A stretch of DNA of 47,957 nucleotides, from the NCBI RefSeq assembly GCF_004361065.1, contig NZ_SELT01000024.1:1-47957 (forward strand). Reading direction: 5' to 3'. Source of the DNA: Cognatilysobacter terrigena (GTDB lineage: Bacteria > Pseudomonadota > Gammaproteobacteria > Xanthomonadales > Xanthomonadaceae). A program made the position numbers and the translations under genes. This document shows, in pieces, positions 17,924-25,650 of this stretch (position 1 is the first letter of the stretch; each line of letters starts with the position of its first letter). Below the pieces are notes generated by a model. That model ran no database searches, was not told the DNA's origin, and was given only the letters and a program-made list of their open reading frames with translations.

Positions 17924-20572
17924 TCAGAACTCCTGCCAATGCTGCTCGCCGCTGGCCTTGGCCGTGCGACGCGCCTTCGGCGGCGCGACCGGCGTGGCCT
18001 TGGCGACCGGCGCGTGCGCCTTCACCGGCTCCGCCGCGCGGGCCAGCGCCGCGCTGACTTCGGCCTGCGCCTCGTCGAGACGGAAGGCAGCGACAGTCTC
18101 GACGAGCTGCACGGCCTGCTGCTCGAGCGAGCGGGCGGCGGCCGAAGCTTCCTCGACCAGCGTCGCGTTCTGCTGGGTCGATTCGTCCATGTGCAGGATC
18201 GCCTGGTTGACCTGCTCGATGCCGCTGGTCTGTTCCTGCGACGCCGCCGAGATGTCGGCGATGATGTCGGAGACGCGCTTCACGCTCGTCACGATCTCCT
18301 GCATCGTCTGGCCGGCCTGGTCGACCAGCTGCGTGCCTTCGCCGACCTTCTCGACCGAGTCGTTGATCAGGCCCTTGATCTCCTTTGCCGCCTGCGCCGA
18401 ACGCTGCGCGAGCGAGCGGACCTCGGAGGCGACGACCGCGAACCCGCGGCCCTGTTCGCCAGCGCGCGCCGCTTCCACCGCCGCGTTGAGCGCGAGGATG
18501 TTGGTCTGGAACGCGATGCCGTCGATGACGCTGATGATGTCGACGATCTTGCGCGACGACGCGTTGATCGCCCCCATCGTGTCGACGACCTTGCTCACCA
18601 CGGTGCCGCCCTGCTGCGCGACGTCGGCCGCGCCCATCGCGAGCTGGTTGGCCTGGCGCGCGTTGTCGGCGTTCTGGCGGACCGTGCTGGTCAGCTCTTC
18701 CATCGACGAGGCGGTTTCTTCCAGCGACGCGGCCTGCTGTTCGGTACGCGCCGACAGGTCGCTGTTGCCCGAGGCGATTTCGCCCGCGGCGGTGTTGATG
18801 AGCTGGCTGCCCATGCGGATCTGGCCGACGATGCCGGACAGCTGCTGCACGGTGCGGTTCGCATTGCGCGCGAGGTCGCCGAACTGGCCCGGCAGGTTCT
18901 CGTCCGCATGCTGCGTGAGGTCGCCATCCGACACCGCGGCCAGCAGCGAGCCCACTTCGCGCACGCCGTGGTCGGCGGACTGCATCAGCGTGTTGAGGTC
19001 GGCGACCATGTCGCGATAGATGAAGTCGTACGCGTCGGCGTTGCCACGCTTGCTGAAGTCGCCCGCGACGGCCGCATCGACGAGCGTCTTGATCTCGCCG
19101 GTCACCTTGAGCATGCCGGCCTTGACGGCATCCATCGACTGCGTGATGCGCGCCTTCTCGCCCGGATAGCGCTCGATGTCACGCGACAGGTCACCCTGCG
19201 CGTACTGGCCGACGAGATCCATGACGTTCTTCTGCACGTCGATGTGCGAACCGACGAGCGTGTTGAGGTCGTCGGCCATCACGCCGTACGAGCCCGGGAA
19301 CTGGTCCGCATCGATGCGGTGATCGATGTTGCCGGCCTCGTGCTGCTCGAACATCTGCTGCTGCGCCTTGGCGAAGCCGCGCAGCGCACTCACCGCGTTC
19401 TCGATGCCGTCGCCGATGACGCGCAGCTCGTCCTGGCTGTCGACGCCCACCTTCTCGGGGAACTGGCCGACGGCGAGAAGCTCGGCCGCATTCTTGATCT
19501 TGGCAAGCGATTCGCGCGTGCTGCGGCTGAAGCCCAGGAACAGATACGCGGCGACGCTCAGCGACAGGATGACGATGAAGATGACGGACAGCGTCTTGGT
19601 GCGCAGCGCGGCCACCTGGTCGGCCGCCGTGTCGTCGAGCGAGACGAACATCGCGTCCATCGCCTTGGCGACGGCATTGCGCATGGCTTCGTTGTTCGAG
19701 GCCATGGCCGGGATCGGCATGTCCTGGGTCTCGGCGTCGATGACGTTCTTCTGCACGAACGCCTTGTTGCCGTTGATCGCTGCGATGGCGGCCTGCATCG
19801 GGCCGTTCGCCTTCTTGGCGTTCGCCGGGTCGTACTTGCCGAGTTCCTTGTGGTCGAGCTCCATGCGGTCGAGCAGGAACTGTTCCATGTTGCCGGACGC
19901 CGCGAAGCCGGCGCGGTCGTCCGCCCAGATCGACTGTTCGCCCAGCACGTGCACCGCGGTCAGGCCGTACTGCGAGGCGGCTTCACTGAGCAGCGGCAGC
20001 CACTCGACGACGGACCGGCTCGCGTAATAGGTCGCAGGATCGTCCGTCAGCGCGAGGCCGCTGGCGACGTCCATCTGCTTCACGAGGAGGCGCGCCTGGC
20101 GCAAAGCCTCCGTGTGGGCCTCGGCCATCTTGGTCGGATCGCTCTCCGGCTGCTGCGCCTTCGCCCAGGCCGCCTTGAACGCGCTGATCGCGGGATCGAG
20201 CGGCTTGCCGCTCAGGCGATCGTCCTGCCACGCAGCGACGTCGGCCAGCGCCTTGTCCACGATGGGTGCGGCGGCTTCCGTCGCACCCGCCGCAACCGGC
20301 ACCTTGTAGATCTGGCGCATCGCGACACCGCGACGGTTCTGGATCGCGATCATCGCCTTGTCCATCGAATGGATGGGCTGCGATGCGCTGGCTGCCAGCT
20401 TCGCCGCGGACATGTCGTCGTAGGCGGACTTCGCGATGAAGCCCGTCAGCACGGCGCAGGTCAGCACGAACGTGGCGCCGATGACGACGGCCTTCTGGGT
20501 GAAGCGGAGCTTCGACATCAGCCGCGTGGCGGGTGCGAGGGCCCGATCGGCGAAGGAGGAGTTGAAACGCAT
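17924..20572 (-). CDS. Transmembrane methyl-accepting chemotaxis protein with a C-terminal CheR tether
   Basis: The 882-residue receptor has a first transmembrane segment (about 28-48), a periplasmic domain of about 280 residues predicted to be mostly helical, a second transmembrane segment (about 330-351, LSVIFIVILSLSVAAYLFLGF), a HAMP region, a long cytoplasmic linker and the signalling domain. The hairpin tip is IDGIAFQTNILALNAAVEA, followed by [22 protein letters not shown]. The protein ends EQHWQEF; HWQEF fits the xWxxF pentapeptide by which receptors such as E. coli Tar and Tsr tether CheR. The ligand is unknown and I do not recognise a Cache or Tar-type domain with certainty. It is transcribed from its own sigma-28 promoter and ended by a terminator. 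Confidence 0.94.
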   Translation of the reverse strand: MRFNSSFADRALAPATRLMSKLRFTQKAVVIGATFVLTCAVLTGFIAKSAYDDMSAAKLAASASQPIHSMDKAMIAIQNRRGVAMRQIYKVPVAAGATEAAAPIVDKALADVAAWQDDRLSGKPLDPAISAFKAAWAKAQQPESDPTKMAEAHTEALRQARLLVKQMDVASGLALTDDPATYYASRSVVEWLPLLSEAASQYGLTAVHVLGEQSIWADDRAGFAASGNMEQFLLDRMELDHKELGKYDPANAKKANGPMQAAIAAINGNKAFVQKNVIDAETQDMPIPAMASNNEAMRNAVAKAMDAMFVSLDDTAADQVAALRTKTLSVIFIVILSLSVAAYLFLGFSRSTRESLAKIKNAAELLAVGQFPEKVGVDSQDELRVIGDGIENAVSALRGFAKAQQQMFEQHEAGNIDHRIDADQFPGSYGVMADDLNTLVGSHIDVQKNVMDLVGQYAQGDLSRDIERYPGEKARITQSMDAVKAGMLKVTGEIKTLVDAAVAGDFSKRGNADAYDFIYRDMVADLNTLMQSADHGVREVGSLLAAVSDGDLTQHADENLPGQFGDLARNANRTVQQLSGIVGQIRMGSQLINTAAGEIASGNSDLSARTEQQAASLEETASSMEELTSTVRQNADNARQANQLAMGAADVAQQGGTVVSKVVDTMGAINASSRKIVDIISVIDGIAFQTNILALNAAVEAARAGEQGRGFAVVASEVRSLAQRSAQAAKEIKGLINDSVEKVGEGTQLVDQAGQTMQEIVTSVKRVSDIIADISAASQEQTSGIEQVNQAILHMDESTQQNATLVEEASAAARSLEQQAVQLVETVAAFRLDEAQAEVSAALARAAEPVKAHAPVAKATPVAPPKARRTAKASGEQHWQEF

Positions 20573-20614
20573 GACAGCCTCGGCGGTAGACCCTTCGTGG
20601 GTCGGCTACGTGCG

Positions 20615-20641
20615 TCATCGGCGTCACGGGGCTGAACTTTA
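20615..20641 (-). promoter_or_regulatory. Sigma-28 (FliA) promoter for the large MCP gene
   Basis: On the minus strand TAAAGTTC (20641-20634), 11 bases, then GCCGATGA (20622-20615): 14 of 16 positions match TAAAGTTT-N11-GCCGATAA. This is the best sigma-28 site in the window. The start codon is 43 bases downstream. Confidence 0.88.
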
Positions 20642-20847
20642 GTGATCGGCGTCGGACTTCCGGCGCGTCGGGAATTCAACACGGGCGCGGGATCGCGGCC
20701 GACGGGCGGCGTTATGGGATGTGCATCAAGAAGCTGCGCATCCGGCAAACGAAATGCGACGGGTGCGCTCAAGAACGCAGCGGTATGGCCGTTGTCGGGG
20801 TCACGGCGCCACGTACGCGCCGCGTCATCCGTGTCAGGAGAAAAACA

Positions 20848-21153
20848 ATGAATCGTTCCTTCGCGTTCGCGATCGCACTGGCCATGGGTGCCGTGCTGCC
20901 GGCCCAGGCGGGCGACCTCACGCCCATCAAGCGCGTCGAGCCGGCGTACCCGCCGGAGGCCGCCCGCGCCGGTACGACCGGTTATGTCGACGTCGAGTTC
21001 GAAGTCGATCCGGCCGGCAAGGTCGCTTCGGTGTCGGTCGTCAGCGCCAAGCCGACGCGCACGTTCGAGCAGTCGGCGGTGAAGGCCGTCAAGCAGTGGC
21101 AGTTCGCACCGGGCGGCGGCAAGGGCAAGGTTCGCCTGAGCTTCTCCCTGTAA
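20848..21153 (+). CDS. Exported TonB C-terminal-domain protein
   Basis: The 101-residue protein starts at the ATG at 20848, with AGGAG 7 bases upstream. A cleavable signal peptide (MNRSFAFAIALAMGAVLPAQAG) is followed directly by a TonB C-terminal domain: PIKRVEPAYPPEAARAGTTGYVDVEFEVDPAGKV, then VVSAKPTRTFEQSAVKAVKQWQF. The YPxxAxxxxxxGxVxVxFxV pattern is typical. It lacks the uncleaved N-terminal anchor and Pro-rich spacer of real TonB, so it cannot transduce energy as TonB does. A periplasmic envelope role is likely but undefined. It lies alone on the plus strand, divergent from the MCP, and is followed by a strong terminator. Confidence 0.88.
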   Translation: MNRSFAFAIALAMGAVLPAQAGDLTPIKRVEPAYPPEAARAGTTGYVDVEFEVDPAGKVASVSVVSAKPTRTFEQSAVKAVKQWQFAPGGGKGKVRLSFSL

Positions 21154-21221
21154 TACCGCGCTGCGGACGCCGCCTGCCGCAAGGCGGGCTGGCGTGGCAT
21201 CGCCACGAAATACCCTTGGAT

Positions 21222-21248
21222 GGGCCGCGCGAGCGGCCCTCTTTTTTT
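21222..21248 (+). terminator. Rho-independent terminator after the TonB-domain gene
   Basis: A perfect 7-bp stem GGGCCGC (21222-21228) and GCGGCCC (21233-21239) with a GCGA loop is followed by TC and seven T residues (21242-21248), a textbook intrinsic terminator. Confidence 0.93.
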
Positions 21249-21293
21249 GGTCGGGCGGGGCCGCATCGACGCGACCCCGCAAGAGACGTCGGA

Positions 21294-21752
21294 TCAGAGC
21301 GGCGGGTTGTTGCGCAGCGTCGTGCCCGACTGCCGTTGCGCGGCCTGCTGTGCACTCGTCAGCTGCTCGACATCCACGTCCTGCCGCCGCACGGGAACGG
21401 TCTGCGTGCTCTGCAGCGTCGACACCCGACGGCGGATATGCAGCTCTTCCTTCAGGACGAGGCGTCGTTCGACCACCAGCACCTCTTCATGCACCGGCAC
21501 GATGGTCACGTCGCCTTCGTAGCGCACCTCGACGAGCGCATCGACCGGCCGGCCGATCGCGACGCGCTCGATGACGACGTCCTCGCGCTGCAGCGGCATG
21601 TCGACGATCTCGTCGTGTGTCTGCGTGACGGTGCGGACGTGCACGACGCCCGTGTCCACGGTCTGCTTGCCGACCTCCAGCTCTTCCTGCACGACGGGCA
21701 CGACGAGTTCGGGTTCGCGATCGAATGCAGGAGAGCGGGGGAAAATCGGCAT
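21294..21752 (-). CDS. DUF2382 (YsnF/AvaK) domain protein
   Basis: The 152-residue protein is built of alternating acidic, basic and Val-rich strands typical of DUF2382: VVQEELEVGKQTVDTG, VDMPLQREDVVIERVAIGRPV, VTIVPVHEEVLVVERRLVLKEELHIRR. It has no signal peptide. An in-frame stop lies three codons upstream of the ATG at 21752, so the start cannot lie further upstream, although no good ribosome binding site is visible. Members of this family are often stress-associated, but their function is unknown. It lies between two terminators, so it is probably a monocistronic gene unrelated to the chemotaxis genes around it. Confidence 0.8.
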   Translation of the reverse strand: MPIFPRSPAFDREPELVVPVVQEELEVGKQTVDTGVVHVRTVTQTHDEIVDMPLQREDVVIERVAIGRPVDALVEVRYEGDVTIVPVHEEVLVVERRLVLKEELHIRRRVSTLQSTQTVPVRRQDVDVEQLTSAQQAAQRQSGTTLRNNPPL

Positions 21753-21902
21753 GCGACGTCATCGGTGTGCTGTGCGGCATTGCAGTGAACCTGCCGCGTT
21801 GTAAACCGATGGCGAAATCCGATGCATCGCTGCGCACGTCGCTCGACTACGGCCGGCGTCGATTAAGCAACCCGTCTTCGCTGAATACCGTCGCTTCGTC
21901 CA

Positions 21903-21933
21903 ATAAAAAAGCCGCGACGTCGCCGCCGCGGCT
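21903..21933 (-). terminator. Rho-independent terminator of the STAS-cheY-cheA-cheW unit
   Basis: On the minus strand AGCCGCG (21933-21927) pairs with CGCGGCT (21916-21910), 10-base loop, followed by TTTTTATT. It stands 24 bases after the cheW stop codon. Confidence 0.88.
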
Positions 21934-21957
21934 CATGCATGAAAGGGGACTGCTGGA

Positions 21958-22449
21958 TCAGGCGGCGATGGCCTGCTCGACGAGACCCATCTCCTCGCTC
22001 GTCATCAGGCGTTCGATGTCGAGGAGTATGAGCATGCGTTCGTCGACGACGCCGAGGCCCGTGAGGAACTTGCGATCGATCGCGGAGCCGAGGTCCGGCA
22101 CGGTGCGGACCTGCGAGGGTTCGAGGCGCAGCACGTCGCTGACGCCGTCGACGACGATGCCGATCGTGCGGCCGGCGACGCTCAGCACGATCATCACGGT
22201 CGTGTCGTCGTACGTCGCGTTCGAAAGCTGGAACTTCAGGCGCATGTCGACGACGGGGACGATGAGGCCGCGCAGGTTGATCGCGCCCTTCACGAAGTCG
22301 GGCGCACCCGGCAGGCGGGTGACCTGGTCGTAACCGCGGATCTCCTGCACCTTCAGGATGTCCACGCCGTACTCCTCGCTGCCGAGGGTGAACGTGAGGT
22401 ACTCGTGGTCGGTGATGGCCGCGGCGTCGTGGATGGTTTCGGTGCTCAT
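21958..22449 (-). CDS. cheW: Chemotaxis coupling protein CheW
   Basis: The 163-residue single-domain CheW has the expected core: YLTFTLGSEEYGVDILKVQEIRGY, then TRLPGAPDFVKGAINLRGLIVPVVDMRLKF and the C-terminal ILLDIERLM. It bridges MCP signalling tips to the CheA P5 domain. It is the last gene of a minus-strand unit STAS-cheY-cheA-cheW, 24 bases after cheA, and is followed by a terminator. It presumably works with the CheA at 22474-24447 rather than the CheA at 30925-32730. Confidence 0.97.
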   Translation of the reverse strand: MSTETIHDAAAITDHEYLTFTLGSEEYGVDILKVQEIRGYDQVTRLPGAPDFVKGAINLRGLIVPVVDMRLKFQLSNATYDDTTVMIVLSVAGRTIGIVVDGVSDVLRLEPSQVRTVPDLGSAIDRKFLTGLGVVDERMLILLDIERLMTSEEMGLVEQAIAA

Positions 22450-22473
22450 GATGCGTTCCTGTGACTGCGCGGG

Positions 22474-24447
22474 TTACGCCGCGTCCTTCATGCGGATGTG
22501 CTGCGCGAGGCCGTCGGCGTCGACGATCAGCGCGACGCGGCCGTCGCCGAGGATCGTCGCGCCGGAGACGCCGGCCACCTTGCGGTAGTTCGACTCGAGG
22601 TTCTTGATCACGACCTGCTGCTGGCCGATGAGCTCGTCGACTTCCAGCGCGATGCGCTTGCCTTCGCTTTCGACCACCACCGCGATCGCGGGCGTGTCGA
22701 GCATCGCGGAGGTGCCCGGGCCGAGGCCATACTGCTCGGACAGGTTGACCATCGGGATGTAGTCGTCGCGCAGGCGCAGCACGCGATCGCCGCCGCCGAT
22801 GGTGCGGACTTCGTCATCCTTCGGCTGCAGCGATTCGACGACGACGTTGAGCGGCAACACGAACACTTCGCTGCCCACCGCGACGGTCATGCCGTCGAGG
22901 ATGGCGAGCGTAAGCGGCAGGCGGATAGTCATCGTCGACCCCTTGCCCGTCACGCTGCGGATGTCGACGCTGCCGCCGAGCGCCTGGATGTTCTTGCGCA
23001 CCACGTCCATGCCGACACCACGGCCTGACACGTCGGTGAGCTTGTCGGCGGTGGAGAAGCCCGGGTGGAAGATCAGCTCCCACACCTGCGCGTCGGTCGG
23101 ATTCTCGGCGAGCGGAAGATTGCGCTCGATCGCCTTCGCGAGAATCTTGTCGCGGTTGAGGCCGCGGCCGTCGTCGGTGACTTCGATGACGATGTGGCCG
23201 CCCTGGTGCATTGCGGTGAGCGAGATGGTGCCCGTCTCGTCCTTGCCCGCGGCGCGGCGATCCTCGGGCAGCTCGAGGCCGTGGTCGATCGAATTGCGGA
23301 TGAGGTGAACGAGCGGATCGACGATCTTCTCGATCACGCCCTTGTCGAGTTCGGTCTGCTCGCCGACGGTCTTCAGGCGCACCTTCTTGCCCAGGCGCGT
23401 CGCGAGGTCGCGCACCATGCGCGGGAAGCGCGAGAACGCGAAGTCGACGGGCAGCATGCGCACCGACATCACCGCTTCCTGCAGGTCGCGCGAGTTGCGC
23501 TCGAGCTGGTTGATGGCAGCGAGCAGGCCTTCGTACTTGACCGGATCGAGGCCGTCGGCGCGCTGCTGCAGCATCGCCTGCGTGATCACGATCTCGCCGA
23601 CGAGGTTGATGAGCTGGTCGATCTTGGTGACCGCGACGCGGATCGAGCTTTCCGCCGCGCCACTGCCACCGGCCGCCGCGGCATGCGGATCGGCCTGTGT
23701 CGTTTCCGCCGCGGCCGGCGCGGCTTCCACTTCAACGACTTGGGGTTCGACCGCTTCGATCGAAAGATCGCACTGGTCTTCGACCCATGCGAACACGTCG
23801 TCAATGGCCGCGCGCTTGACCGTGCCGGGCAATTCGAACGACCAGCCGAGGTAGGCGTTGACCGGATCGAAGGCACCGAACTTCGGCAGCGTGTCGTCGA
23901 AGCAGACGATGTCGCGCGCGCCGAGGTCGGCGAGCTCGCGCAGCATGCGCAGCGGGTCGTTGCCGCTCATGAAGAGCGACTCGAACGGGCGGAAGCTGAT
24001 GCGCCAGCACTCGGGGCCATCGCTCTTGGGCCTGGCGGCCGCGGCGGTCGGCATCGTCGGCGCGACGCCGGTCAGCAGTGTGTCGAGTTCGCGCTTGCTG
24101 GCGTCGATGGCGGCCTGGTCGAGCGCACCGCCGTTCTCGGCGTATTGCAGCATGCCGCGCAGCACGTCGACCGACGGAAGCAGCACGCTCACCGCGGCGG
24201 AATCGAGATGACGCTTGCCGGCGCGGGCTTCGTCCAGCAGCGTTTCCATCACGTGCGTGAAGTCGCTGATGTACTTGAAGCCGAACGTGCCGGCGCCGCC
24301 CTTGATCGAGTGGGCGGCGCGGAAGATCGCATTGATCGTGTCGGCGTCGGAACGCCCCGCCTCCATGCCGAGGAGACCGGACTCCATCGTGTCGAGGCCT
24401 TCGCGGCTTTCCTCGAAGAACGCCGCGTGGAACCGGCTCATGTCCAT
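22474..24447 (-). CDS. cheA: Chemotaxis histidine kinase CheA (first of two)
   Basis: The 657-residue kinase has P1/Hpt with phospho-acceptor His46 in FRAAHSIKGGAGTFGF, a P2-like region (about 145-235, containing SGNDPLRMLRELADLGARDI), the P3 dimerisation helices (AVTKIDQLINLVGEIVITQAML), a P4 ATPase domain with the N box LVHLIRNSIDHGLELPEDRRA and G boxes VTDDGRGLNRDKI and GRGVGMDVV, and a P5 CheW-like domain ending LAQHIRMKDAA. All catalytic motifs are intact. It should phosphorylate the adjacent CheY and CheB. The ribosome binding site is AGGAG, with several ATGs in a row; the upstream ATG at 24447 is used here, though 24441 is equally possible. Confidence 0.97.
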   Translation of the reverse strand: MDMSRFHAAFFEESREGLDTMESGLLGMEAGRSDADTINAIFRAAHSIKGGAGTFGFKYISDFTHVMETLLDEARAGKRHLDSAAVSVLLPSVDVLRGMLQYAENGGALDQAAIDASKRELDTLLTGVAPTMPTAAAARPKSDGPECWRISFRPFESLFMSGNDPLRMLRELADLGARDIVCFDDTLPKFGAFDPVNAYLGWSFELPGTVKRAAIDDVFAWVEDQCDLSIEAVEPQVVEVEAAPAAAETTQADPHAAAAGGSGAAESSIRVAVTKIDQLINLVGEIVITQAMLQQRADGLDPVKYEGLLAAINQLERNSRDLQEAVMSVRMLPVDFAFSRFPRMVRDLATRLGKKVRLKTVGEQTELDKGVIEKIVDPLVHLIRNSIDHGLELPEDRRAAGKDETGTISLTAMHQGGHIVIEVTDDGRGLNRDKILAKAIERNLPLAENPTDAQVWELIFHPGFSTADKLTDVSGRGVGMDVVRKNIQALGGSVDIRSVTGKGSTMTIRLPLTLAILDGMTVAVGSEVFVLPLNVVVESLQPKDDEVRTIGGGDRVLRLRDDYIPMVNLSEQYGLGPGTSAMLDTPAIAVVVESEGKRIALEVDELIGQQQVVIKNLESNYRKVAGVSGATILGDGRVALIVDADGLAQHIRMKDAA

Positions 24448-24468
24448 GGGGACGACAACTCCTGACGC

Positions 24469-24834
24469 TTAGCCGAGGACCTTGCGGACCGTCGCGAGCA
24501 GCTGCTCCGGATCGAACGGCTTCACCAGCCAGCCGGTCGCGCCCGCGGCGCGGCCTTCCTGCTTCTTCTCCGGGCCGGATTCGGTGGTGAGCATGAGGAG
24601 CGGGGTGAAGCGGTAGTCCGGCAGCTGGCGCAGGTTGCGGATCAGCTCGATGCCGTCCATGCGCGGCATGTTGACGTCGGTGACGACCGCATCGAAACGA
24701 CGCGTCTTCGCGATGTCGAGCGCGGCCTGGCCATCCTCGGCTTCGCTGACGTTGAAGCCGCCGGAGGACAGCGCGAACGCGACCATCTGCCGCATGGAAG
24801 TGGAATCGTCGACGATCAGCAGTTGCGCGCTCAC
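24469..24834 (-). CDS. cheY: CheY-like single-domain response regulator
   Basis: The 121-residue receiver domain has the acidic pair in LLIVDDSTSMRQMV (Asp9-Asp10), phospho-acceptor Asp53 in VVTDVNMPRMDG, Thr in LLMLTTESG and Lys in WLVKPFDP. The GTG start at 24834 overlaps the STAS stop (GTGA) and has GGAGA upstream; a longer in-frame reading from 25137 would cover the STAS gene and is rejected. It resembles the CheY type that accompanies CheA-STAS clusters rather than the E. coli-like CheY at 33372. It may act as a phosphate sink or as a second output regulator. Confidence 0.94.
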   Translation of the reverse strand: MSAQLLIVDDSTSMRQMVAFALSSGGFNVSEAEDGQAALDIAKTRRFDAVVTDVNMPRMDGIELIRNLRQLPDYRFTPLLMLTTESGPEKKQEGRAAGATGWLVKPFDPEQLLATVRKVLG

Positions 24835-25130
24835 GCAATATCTCCGTTTACAGCTTGAGGGTTTTCGACACCCAGGCTCACCGCAAGCGCGAGCTGGCGC
24901 GCGGCGTTGACCAGGGCAGGGGATGCAAGGGTGAAGACAGTGCGGCGACCGGCGCCCGCGCGATCGCGCACGAACGCATGCAGCAACTGCAAGCCGGCGG
25001 CATGCACGCGCTGCACCTGGTCGGCGACGATCGAAACGGGTTCGTCGTCTTCGAGATGGGGCAGCAGCACCTGCTGCAGATCGCCCACGTGCTCGATGCC
25101 GAGATCGGATTGGAGGCTCAGTTCGGTCAT
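24831..25130 (-). CDS. STAS-domain protein of the chemotaxis unit
   Basis: The 99-residue protein fits a single STAS domain: LGIEHVGDLQQVLLPHL, then PVSIVADQVQRVHAAGLQLLHAFVRDRAGAGRRTVFTLASPALVNAARQLAL. The segment VHAAGLQLL corresponds to the DSSGLxLL motif of anti-sigma antagonists, with His-Ala in place of the usual phosphorylatable Ser pair. Such proteins precede cheY and cheA in several proteobacterial chemotaxis clusters; their role there is not established. The start ATG at 25130 has GAGGTG upstream and lies 35 bases from the sigma-28 -10 box. It is the first gene of the unit. Confidence 0.88.
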   Translation of the reverse strand: MTELSLQSDLGIEHVGDLQQVLLPHLEDDEPVSIVADQVQRVHAAGLQLLHAFVRDRAGAGRRTVFTLASPALVNAARQLALAVSLGVENPQAVNGDIA

Positions 25131-25164
25131 GACGCACCTCGCCGCGGAAAGGGTTACGACCGAT

Positions 25165-25191
25165 TTAACGGCCCCGTCGCGGGCGACTTGA
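25165..25191 (-). promoter_or_regulatory. Sigma-28 (FliA) promoter for the STAS-cheY-cheA-cheW unit
   Basis: On the minus strand TCAAGTCG (25191-25184), 11 bases, then GCCGTTAA (25172-25165), identical in both boxes to the promoter at 17770-17796. Confidence 0.8.
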
Positions 25192-25650
25192 GGTGGGGGG
25201 AGTGGGGGTGTTGTGGGAGGGCCGTCGCACTTCGTTGCGGGCGTGGCGCGGGCGGGGCGCGCGCCGCCACGCAGCCGGCGGTGGGGCGGCCATTCGTTGT
25301 CCGTGACTGCGACGCGGGTCGCGTCATTTGGCGCGTGAAGCGAAGGCAAGGGCGTTTCGTGCGCTGGCGCGCCCGAGTTACTTTCTTTGCTGGTGCAAAG
25401 AAAGTAACCAAAGAAAGCACCCTCCTCGACGAATCTACAGCTCGCGCTCGGGCGGCACTGTCCGGATCGCCACACTCGGCATCCTGCCTCGGGTGGCGAC
25501 GGCCGACATCGTGTCGGCCGCCCCTTCGGGGTCTCCACGGTTGGCATCGGCTGTCGATGCCGTCTGAAGCAAGAACCACTGCGAGTGAGGTCGGTGAACC
25601 TTCAGACCTCCTCTTGAACGCGCGAGGAGGGAGAAGCGAGGCGAAGTCGA
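25192..25650. other. Gene-free stretch dense in inverted repeats
   Basis: No convincing gene is present in these 459 bases. They hold the 14-bp palindrome at 25377-25408, an 8-bp hairpin at 25501-25519 (GGCCGACA/TGTCGGCC), a CCCC-TTC-GGGG hairpin next to it, a 7-bp hairpin around GGCATCG/CGATGCC near 25542-25560, and a longer-range GTCTGAAG/CTTCAGAC pair (about 25562-25608). Such mosaics recur between genes in Xanthomonadaceae as I recall. They could provide the terminator for the motC-parP operon. Confidence 0.6.
25377..25408. repeat. AT-rich 14-bp perfect palindrome (intergenic repeat element)
   Basis: GTTACTTTCTTTGC (25377-25390), loop TGGT, and its exact complement (25395-25408), followed by a further CAAAGAAAG. 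Its base composition differs sharply from the surrounding high-GC DNA. I recall near-identical elements scattered between genes in many Xanthomonadaceae, usually translated by mistake as peptides. It may act as a bidirectional terminator or a mobile repeat. Confidence 0.75.

Noticed and set aside
25328-25567. Small plus-strand frame containing SYFLCWCKESNQRK
   Set aside because: This peptide is the translation of the 14-bp palindrome at 25377-25408, not a gene.
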